NCBI GenBank assembly: GCA_015852425.1
Contig: JAAAIG010000992.1
Location: 1 to 13,114 of the forward strand
Length of the DNA stretch: 13,114 bases
DNA from: Gryganskiella cystojenkinii
Lineage: Eukaryota > Mortierellomycota > Mortierellomycetes > Mortierellales > Mortierellaceae
Direction of reading: 5' to 3'
The notes under the pieces were generated by a model that did no database searches, was not told the origin of the DNA, and saw only the letters and a program-made list of their open reading frames with translations. The translations under genes and the position numbers were made by a program. This document shows, in pieces, positions 7,152 to 13,114 of the stretch (positions within the stretch are counted from its first letter, which is position 1; each line of letters starts with the position of its first letter).

Positions 7152-9850
7152 ATGGCGCGCCCCACGCCTCTTCATATCAACATTCCTCTTCCAACTGAGG
7201 AAGCTGCTCCAGGGTACTTCGAACACCATCATAGTACTGCCAAAACCCCCGGCGGCGGCGAAGATTCCTCCTTCCATACGTTGACCCGCAATGGGACTCG
7301 ATACCTGGACTCCCCCTCGTCCTCAAACCCATCCTCACCCATGATGACACCGTTGCCCTTTAAGATGATGATGCATCAACAGCAGCAGCCCGACATCAAG
7401 AGGATCAGCGAATACGAGTTCCCCAGGGCCGTGAAGGTTGATACCCCCTATCAATCCTACATGAATCACCCCTTCATGAACCTCAAACCTCAACCACCTT
7501 CCTCGAATCTGCAGCAGCAGCAACAAAAGGGGCAACAGTCACAAGAAGTGTCGGTCGTGGTTGCAGCCGCTGTAGCAGCGCCTTCTATGAAAACTACGAA
7601 AGCTGCTGGAGCGGCTCCATCTTATTCTGCACAATACGCCAGCTTCGACAGCAACGTGACTGTGCTCACAAAGTCCTCTTCTACGAGCACGGGCGGCGGA
7701 GCGACCATCGTTCATGTGAGCCCAAAGAACAATCTCAGCAATATTGAGAATTCCATCACTTCACCTCCTTCTGTCCGTAGTGAGGATAGTAAAGAATATG
7801 CGAACAGCAACAAGCCTTCGACGATCTCGGCGCTTTCTATGATTGAAAACGAAAAGATGGGACTGCATCACCTCCAAGCCGACAGTCAGCATCCGCACCA
7901 ACAGCATCAACAGCAGGATTACTTTCAACAACACCATCACCACAGGGACAGTATGGGAGGTTTCGCCCCTCCGCCCCCTTATCTTCAGACAGATCACGGA
8001 GGTGTTGTTGTTGCGCCCTCATCGTTCCCAACTGGTTACGGACCAGTGACACCCTCTCCTACCCCAGTAGTGGCAATCCCCTTTGGCAGTGGTGGTGCCA
8101 GGGGAAACAACAACGGTTCCAGCAGCAATCGAAACAAGCGACTGTCCATGCCCAATACCTCCACGACTTCCTTTCACTCCTTGGCCTCCTCGAACTCGAC
8201 GTCATCCGTGGCGACCCTTGTGGCCCTTCCTCCTTCTTCTTCGACCTCCTCAAACATTTCGAACTCGGTCTCGACCCCTCCTCTGTCTGTGAAGACCCTC
8301 AAAGATTTCAAGAGGCATTCTTTGCCTGTGTCCCTGATCAAGAGACCTGCGCCTGCGACTTTGTCTCCCTCGGTGGTAAATTCGGATCTGCAATGGCCGT
8401 CTGCCATGACCATGAGTATGGGTGTGGTCGGGTCTGTTGTGACTCGGCCCCAACTCGCGCGGACCATGACCCCTCCTCCTCAGGCCACAACCTTGTTCAC
8501 GCCCAGGACTTCGGTCATCGCTGCTAATAGTAGTGGCGGTGTTGGCACTAGTCGTCTGTTGGAGCGAAGCGAAATGGAGAGAGCTAGTGGAGAGATGTTT
8601 GAGGATGATGATGAGAAGCGAGACGAGGATTTCCATCCTCTGTCGCCCTTGACCAGTCAGCAACCTCGCAAATTAGATACCCATATTGCCAAGGGACTCG
8701 CAGGTGGTCGTGGCCGTGGACGCGTTGGTGGATCCATGTCCTCCCTCGGAGGATTTCAACATCTGCCTCACTGCACTAGTAGTACAATTACTAACTCGTC
8801 TGGTGGGAGTGTTGTTGTGGGTGCACTGACTCAGAACAACTTGCATCATATGCATATCACGGGTAACAAGCGAAGTGTTGCGACCAGCCCCGGTATGATG
8901 GCAGAGCCCCGCGCTCGAGAGAATTTCCCAGGATTCTTTCAAGACGCTAAGGAGCACGGATCGCATTGGATCTTTTATTCCTACGGGTTTGTGTTGACCG
9001 GTGCCTTGATCTGGGCGTTGATGATGCCATTGATGGCCCCTTGGGCTGCGGTCCTCCCTGGAGCGGTTTTGTTGATCTTTATTGCTCAGTTTGGGGTGAG
9101 AAGAAAGAAAATGCACTTCGACTGTGCTGCGTTTATTTGTGTACTTGCTTTTACTAATTTTTTTTTTTTTTTAAAAAAATAATTTCAAATCAGGGTTACC
9201 GCTGGAGACGCCGCCAGAACAACAAGCAACTCCTCCGGGACCGTCAACATTCTGCGGTCGCCCAGCATGCACACGCTGCTGCGGCCAAGATCCTTCGGCC
9301 GCATCACCTTCAACACGGTCATTCCGCCTCGACCTCCTCCTCGGTTAGACCGAACCATTCTCAGCAATCGTCCGTCAGCGAGAATGATCAGACAATGTCT
9401 TCGATCTTTTCTTCTCCCACCGGTGGTGGATTCAACTCGACCTCTACACCTTTGCCACCCTACCCGCTTCGTCAACACAGTCATCATAACCATAACTCTC
9501 CCCCACCGTTTTTGAAATCGCAGTTCCAGCATCAGTACCAGTACTATTACCATCGTCAGTCCTCGTCGTTGTCGTCCAATTCTGTCTCTGCTGGGTCTCC
9601 GATTGCAACCTGGTCTGCATCGTCGTCACCAGCTCCTTTTGTTGCTGCAACCCCTGCAAAGTTCTCGCCGCCGCTGCCGCCTTCGTTCCCGGAGGGTGTA
9701 CCACAAACGCCATCTTCAGCAGACTCGTCATCGTCGTCGTCTCGATCACCCTCACCACCGAGGACTTCGTTCCCCTCGGCTTCTTTTCAGTCCAGTCGGT
9801 TGAGAGAGTCGACGGTCTCTGTCGATCAGGAAGAGCGTCTGCAGGATTGA
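7152..9850 (+). CDS. Unrecognised, largely disordered protein with two membrane segments
   Basis: Exon 1 is 7152-9095 (648 codons) and exon 2 is 9194-9850 (218 codons plus stop). The 98-nt intron has GTGAGA donor, CTAAT branch-like site and CAG acceptor in phase 0; total 866 residues. The ATG has G at +4. Residues 1-600 are S/P/T/Q/H-rich, including a His/Gln block at 239-266. Two KRxSxP sites, KRLSMP (329-334) and KRHSLP (387-392), fit basophilic-kinase consensus. Hydrophobic segments lie at about 607-628 and 632-650. The second crosses the splice junction and is followed by a basic patch (YRWRRRQ). The tail is again H/S/P-rich with polySer. I do not recognise a family. The architecture suggests an integral membrane protein with long regulated cytosolic tails, which is inference. 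Confidence 0.78.
9158..9172 (+). repeat. T15 tract at intron 3' end
   Basis: Fifteen T in a row, followed by seven A, sit between the CTAAT branch-like site (9154-9158) and the CAG acceptor at 9191-9193. It serves as an extreme polypyrimidine tract and ends the chance read-through of exon 1. Confidence 0.8.
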
Positions 9851-10178
9851 GGATGAAGAGGAGGAAGTGAAGTGAAAGAGATCGTTTATTTGAAACTTTT
9901 ACGTATACTAGCTAATTATCTATTGCAGTTCATATCTCGTTCCATCGAATACACACATACAACAAGGATATTTCCAATTGCCCATCAATTTCTCGCTTTT
10001 TTTTTTTTGTTGTGCCGCAGTTTTACTCCTTTTCTGATTCGATCTTGATCACATTCTCTCAATTTACTTTTTGACATCTCATTTTTGAACATTCATTCTT
10101 GCTCATCATCCTCGGTCCCTTACATTCCTCATCTCTTACACACCGTTACCTTTTTTTCTTGGCCAATAACACCAGACC
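9851..10178. other. Intergenic: 3' end of the disordered membrane protein gene and promoter of the F-box gene
   Basis: No gene is seen. The first part carries a TTTATTTG and A/T-rich sequence suited to 3' processing. A T tract lies around 9997-10008, and pyrimidine-rich sequence leads to the F-box ATG. No clear TATA box was found. Confidence 0.6.
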
Positions 10179-12107
10179 ATGGATCCCTTGCTCGGCCTCC
10201 TCCCCCGAGAAATTTTTGACGCGATCGTGCCCTTTCTCTCCTTGCACGACTACACGGTCTGTATCCGAGTCAACAAAGCCTGGCACCAGGCCTTCATCGA
10301 TCACGTCTGGCACACGGTTGAAATTACCGAATTCAAGGAAAACTATGGCCGGTTTATGGACGGGCATGGATGTCATTACCTTTCCCCCAGCGCGCCCGTA
10401 CATCTTTCACGGATCCGAGTTCTGACGGTCCAATTCTCTGAGATCCTAGACCTGTTTTATGTAGGCGAAGAAGACAAAGAGTCAGAGTTTGAATGCGGGT
10501 ACAATGATGAAGTGTATGGGGAGAAGCAGTCGTCTTTGTCGCCGTCTCCACCGCTGCCTATAATCCCTCCAAATTTGCCTTTTCTACAAGAGCTCGTTGT
10601 CGATTTCCGTGAGAACCCGATCTTGGACCGAATCTTAGGCCCCTCTACTACCACTACTACGATTGCTACTGGTCGATTCCGGGGAAGGGAACCTAATGAA
10701 ATACCCTGCGAGTTAATCGACATCCGTCCTATACTTCAGCTCTTTGAACGATCTGCAAAGACGCTCAAGAAGTTTAAGATCAACCTCTATCCACTTTATT
10801 ACCGCCATCAATTCGAGGCCACAGCGAGGATCCTGGCTTCTCTTCCTGCCAACCTAGAGACCCTGACGCTGGAAGCGTTCGTACACCTTTTGGTCATGCC
10901 AGCAAGATCTCTGCGACATGACGATTGGCTATCAGAGAAGGCCAAAACCACGAACCTGGTCGATCATTCTTATCGGCGATTGTTGGCGATGCCCACGACC
11001 GGAATACTGAGGAAGTTAAAGAATCTTTACCTGAAGGGGATCCATATGATCGATGTCGAGGTTCTCTTTGAGCTGCTGTTGACCAGTAACAGCTCCCGCC
11101 GTAATCATGGACAGCGCGAAGGAGCTGTTGTCCATGAAAGCATAAAAAGAGACTTTAAGGGAGAGCGATGTCCGGAACTGGAGGAACTGATTATGGATAA
11201 CACGTGGTGTTCCATGAACGACGCCCTGACGGCTAGGATTGTTGCTGCTGGTCCCTTAAAAGGTTGGAAAACCCTAGGGTTTGCAGAATACAGCTTAGCC
11301 TTTGGTCCACTCACTCATGCTGCGATCTTGAACCATTCCAGTCAATCGCTGGAGAACTTGCGTGTCGAGACAAACGAATTATCAAGTGCTAGAATTCAAA
11401 TGTATTTGTGTTCGTGCCCAAGACTTAAGCGATTCGATCTGATCCCGTATCATTTCGATCGTGAGGTCGACTGGCACATGTTGTTGGCTCAGGATATCGT
11501 GAAATCAGACTGGGTCTGTCTCGAACTCGAGTCGTTCAAATGTATGATCGGTGGGATCCCTCGACCGGATCTTCAGAAAAGAACCAACAGCCGTCCCCTA
11601 ACGGGAGACTTGCATGATCCCGAGAGATATTCAGCGCAGGACAGTCGTGTCCTCCAGCGAAAAGTCCTAGCGCAACTTGGCCGATTGACAAAGCTTCGAG
11701 AGCTCACGTTGGGCGTCGACAACGTGATCAATTCCGAGGACAACGGAGAAAGTGCCTGGGCGACCGACAAATATATCGAAGGCATCGAATTTCATGACCA
11801 GAATCATCTTCAGCTGGGTCGACAGTACGAATCTCTGACCATGTCTCTCGATGATGGACTGGATCGACTCCAGAACCTGAAGTCTCTGCGCCGAGTACAT
11901 CTCGAGCGTATGAATATCCGACAGGGCGAACGAGAGCAAGTCTGGATGAAAGAACATTGGCCTGAATTTGGTAAGGAAACGAAGGATCGGTTCTGGACCG
12001 AGAGGGGGTTCTGTGTCCGGGTAGGAACAGATCGTTGTCTGAGACTGGGGATCGACCCTGATACCGACTTCGGAGAGTCCTACTTGGAGACGTTCGACTG
12101 GTGGTGA
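10179..12107 (+). CDS. F-box protein with leucine-rich-repeat-like C-terminal region
   Basis: F-box proteins link substrates to SCF (Skp1-Cul1-F-box) ubiquitin ligases. This intronless frame gives 642 residues, and its ATG has A at -3 and G at +4. The F-box covers about 4-46: LPREIFDAIVPFL (8-20), then the VNKAWH stretch with Trp35 and Trp44. The rest holds irregular leucine-rich segments, for example around 331-345 (PELEELIMDN), 503-515 (LTKLRELTLGV) and about 570-590 (LRRVHLERMNI), as in the expanded F-box/LRR-like families of Mortierella-type fungi. No transmembrane segment is seen. AATAAA follows at 12119-12124. A decayed relative of its C-terminal part lies 226 bp downstream. The F-box call is strong; the substrate is unknown. 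Confidence 0.9.
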   Translation: MDPLLGLLPREIFDAIVPFLSLHDYTVCIRVNKAWHQAFIDHVWHTVEITEFKENYGRFMDGHGCHYLSPSAPVHLSRIRVLTVQFSEILDLFYVGEEDKESEFECGYNDEVYGEKQSSLSPSPPLPIIPPNLPFLQELVVDFRENPILDRILGPSTTTTTIATGRFRGREPNEIPCELIDIRPILQLFERSAKTLKKFKINLYPLYYRHQFEATARILASLPANLETLTLEAFVHLLVMPARSLRHDDWLSEKAKTTNLVDHSYRRLLAMPTTGILRKLKNLYLKGIHMIDVEVLFELLLTSNSSRRNHGQREGAVVHESIKRDFKGERCPELEELIMDNTWCSMNDALTARIVAAGPLKGWKTLGFAEYSLAFGPLTHAAILNHSSQSLENLRVETNELSSARIQMYLCSCPRLKRFDLIPYHFDREVDWHMLLAQDIVKSDWVCLELESFKCMIGGIPRPDLQKRTNSRPLTGDLHDPERYSAQDSRVLQRKVLAQLGRLTKLRELTLGVDNVINSEDNGESAWATDKYIEGIEFHDQNHLQLGRQYESLTMSLDDGLDRLQNLKSLRRVHLERMNIRQGEREQVWMKEHWPEFGKETKDRFWTERGFCVRVGTDRCLRLGIDPDTDFGESYLETFDWW

Positions 12108-12118
12108 AAGAAGAGGTA

Positions 12119-12124
12119 AATAAA
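12119..12124 (+). terminator. AATAAA polyadenylation signal of the F-box gene
   Basis: AATAAA begins 12 nt after the F-box stop codon, a usual position for a compact fungal 3' UTR. Confidence 0.55.
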
Positions 12125-12332
12125 ACAGGTGAACTTTATACATAAAAAATGAAATATTGGTGGCAGAAAAGCTGGGTTCATCTTGGATCGTCGCCCCAAT
12201 TTTGCCATCATATCGAATGCCGACCAGTTCTACGCCTACCTTTGTGTATGCTCTTTCTTTGTTCTCTCTTCAAAAAAAAGAAAGTTTTCTCTTCACATTT
12301 TTTTTTGTCTTCCCGACTCTCCTGCATTTCCA

Positions 12333-12790
12333 TGTCATAATCAGATTGTGTCTGTCACGAACCCGAGTCGTTCAAGTGTTTGATCGGTGGGGTCCCTCAG
12401 CCGGATCTTCCATCGACGGAGGACTTGCATGATCCTGAACGGTACTCGGCACAGGAAAGTCAGCGTCCTTCAGAGTAATACTCTGGCTCAGCTCCATCGA
12501 TTGACAAAGCTTCAAGAGATCGTGTTGGAGACCGATACTGGATCGACCCCGAGGGAAAGGAGAAGGCGATGAGGACCTCAAGCCGTTCCGCCGATTGCAT
12601 CTCGAGGAAATAAATTTCCGACATGGCGAAGAGAGGCCTAGGTGGAGGAGTGCAGGGACGGATATGAACCACGATACAATCCTTTTCTGGAAAGCAGAGC
12701 ACTAAAAAAAATTGGTGGTCATTTTTTCTGCTGCGGGGGTATCTGCGTCCTGTGCGTGAGTGGAAGACATCGCCTTAGAGAGACATTGTC
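12333..12790 (+). pseudogene. Truncated, frameshifted F-box/LRR paralogue fragment
   Basis: This stretch is a diverged copy of the C-terminal part of the F-box gene, matching its residues from about 440 to 625. Reading from 12344 gives HEPESFKCLIGGVPQPD, then DLHDPERYSAQES, against LELESFKCMIGGIPRPD and DLHDPERYSAQDS in the intact gene. That frame stops at 12476-12478. Homology continues in another frame with LAQLHRLTKLQEIVLE (intact: LAQLGRLTKLRELTLG), then a tga, then LKPFRRLHLEEINFRHGE (intact: LKSLRRVHLERMNIRQGE), and further on GGICV and RHRLR. Identical blocks include 16 nt at 12498-12513 (11682-11697) and 14 nt at 12422-12435 (11607-11620). There is no F-box, about 439 N-terminal residues are missing, and a segment of over 100 nt is deleted internally. 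It cannot encode a working protein. Confidence 0.85.
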
Positions 12791-12823
12791 TGGGGTCTGC
12801 GCCTCCGATCGTGGAAGTGGGGC

Positions 12824-12829
12824 AAAAAA
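12824..12829 (-). terminator. Pol III T6 terminator of the tRNA-like gene
   Basis: Six T on the reverse strand begin three bases after the tRNA's last encoded base, the usual Pol III stop signal. Confidence 0.7.
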
Positions 12830-12831
12830 GA

Positions 12832-12938
12832 GGGAGAGGGAGGGATTCGAACCCACGACTGCACTGAAGCAGACTGCATAATATTACATCTTGTGATAGC
12901 AGAGGTTGCAGCGCCTTAGACCACTCGGCCACCTCTCC
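12832..12938 (-). tRNA. tRNA or tRNA-like gene, type II (Leu/Ser class), probable intron, anticodon not assignable
   Basis: The reverse strand folds as a tRNA. The acceptor GGAGAGG pairs perfectly with CCTCTCC. The D arm GCC-GAGTGGTCTAA-GGC contains an A box, and GGTTCGAATCC is a perfect B box. Anticodon-stem strands CTGCA and TGCAG are separated by 28 nt, which fits a 7-nt loop plus a 21-nt intron. An extra arm with a CTGC/GCAG stem marks a long-variable-arm tRNA (Leu or Ser in eukaryotes). A T6 terminator follows at 12829-12824. Odd points: if the intron sits at the usual 37/38 site, position 33 is C instead of U and the anticodon would read CTC, which does not fit Leu or Ser. The T stem has a T-T mismatch and the discriminator base is C. 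It may be a pseudo-tRNA. Confidence 0.7.
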
Positions 12939-13114
12939 TTGTGAAGTTGTCGAGGGGTGTTTTTTTAAGGATGAAAAATGAAGGCATTGACGTTAATTAA
13001 GGGTATGAGTCTTGTCCACAGAGGCACCACGCTGGACGCGTTCCTCAATAATTGTCGCGGTCCGGAACGACCTTAAACTACTTGGTATCACGTTGAACTC
13101 ACAGTGCTGAGGGT
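12939..13114. other. Right-edge sequence, nothing recognised
   Basis: This stretch holds the tRNA 5' flank with a short T run at about 12960-12966 and then mixed-composition sequence to the window end. No open frame of note, repeat or motif could be supported. Confidence 0.5.

Noticed and set aside
12149..12432. Several short open frames just after the F-box gene.
   Set aside because: They overlap the F-box 3' flank, a T-rich tract and the start of the pseudogene fragment. None has a plausible start or conserved motif of its own.
12642..12932. Open frames of 76-79 codons on both strands across the tRNA-like gene.
   Set aside because: They are translations of the tRNA and of pseudogene remnants, including the familiar false peptide pattern produced by Leu/Ser-type tRNAs.

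Overview
The window looks like nuclear DNA of an early-diverging filamentous fungus, most likely Mortierellomycota (Mortierella-type). The signs are short GT-AG introns of about 100-150 nt, C/T-rich promoters, frequent T and A homopolymers, Q/S/P-rich disordered protein tails, and a large leucine-rich F-box protein with a decayed relative beside it. The lineage is inferred from gene style, not proven. No bacterial-type operon, CRISPR array, phage or intact transposon was seen.

Layout, left to right. 1-1850 (+): 3' part of a gene with at least six exons encoding a BABAM1/MERIT40-type protein (BRISC/BRCA1-A deubiquitinase scaffold), with a polyQ and Ser/Pro-rich tail. 1851-2520: intergenic, with a 23-nt A tract. 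2521-4629 (+): intronless HGSNAT-family (heparan-alpha-glucosaminide N-acetyltransferase-like) polytopic membrane protein with a Kozak-like start. 4792-5680 (-): two-exon membrane protein with a 76-residue hydrophobic core free of acidic and basic (D/E/K/R) residues, resembling promethin/LDAF1 and oleosin-like lipid-droplet proteins. It is convergent with the HGSNAT-like gene. 5681-7151: a 1.5-kb divergent promoter region. 7152-9850 (+): two-exon, 866-residue, mostly disordered protein with two membrane segments, not recognised. 10179-12107 (+): intronless 642-residue F-box/LRR-like protein. 12333-12790 (+): truncated, frameshifted pseudogene related to the C-terminal part of that F-box gene. 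12832-12938 (-): tRNA or tRNA-like gene of Leu/Ser type with a probable intron and several odd positions.

The genes do not form one pathway. They are individually transcribed eukaryotic genes. The points most worth following are the fungal MERIT40 with its polyQ tail and 25-nt microexon, the promethin-like membrane protein in a lineage known for oil storage, the HGSNAT-like transacetylase in a kingdom thought to lack heparan sulfate, the F-box birth-and-decay pair, and the irregular tRNA.
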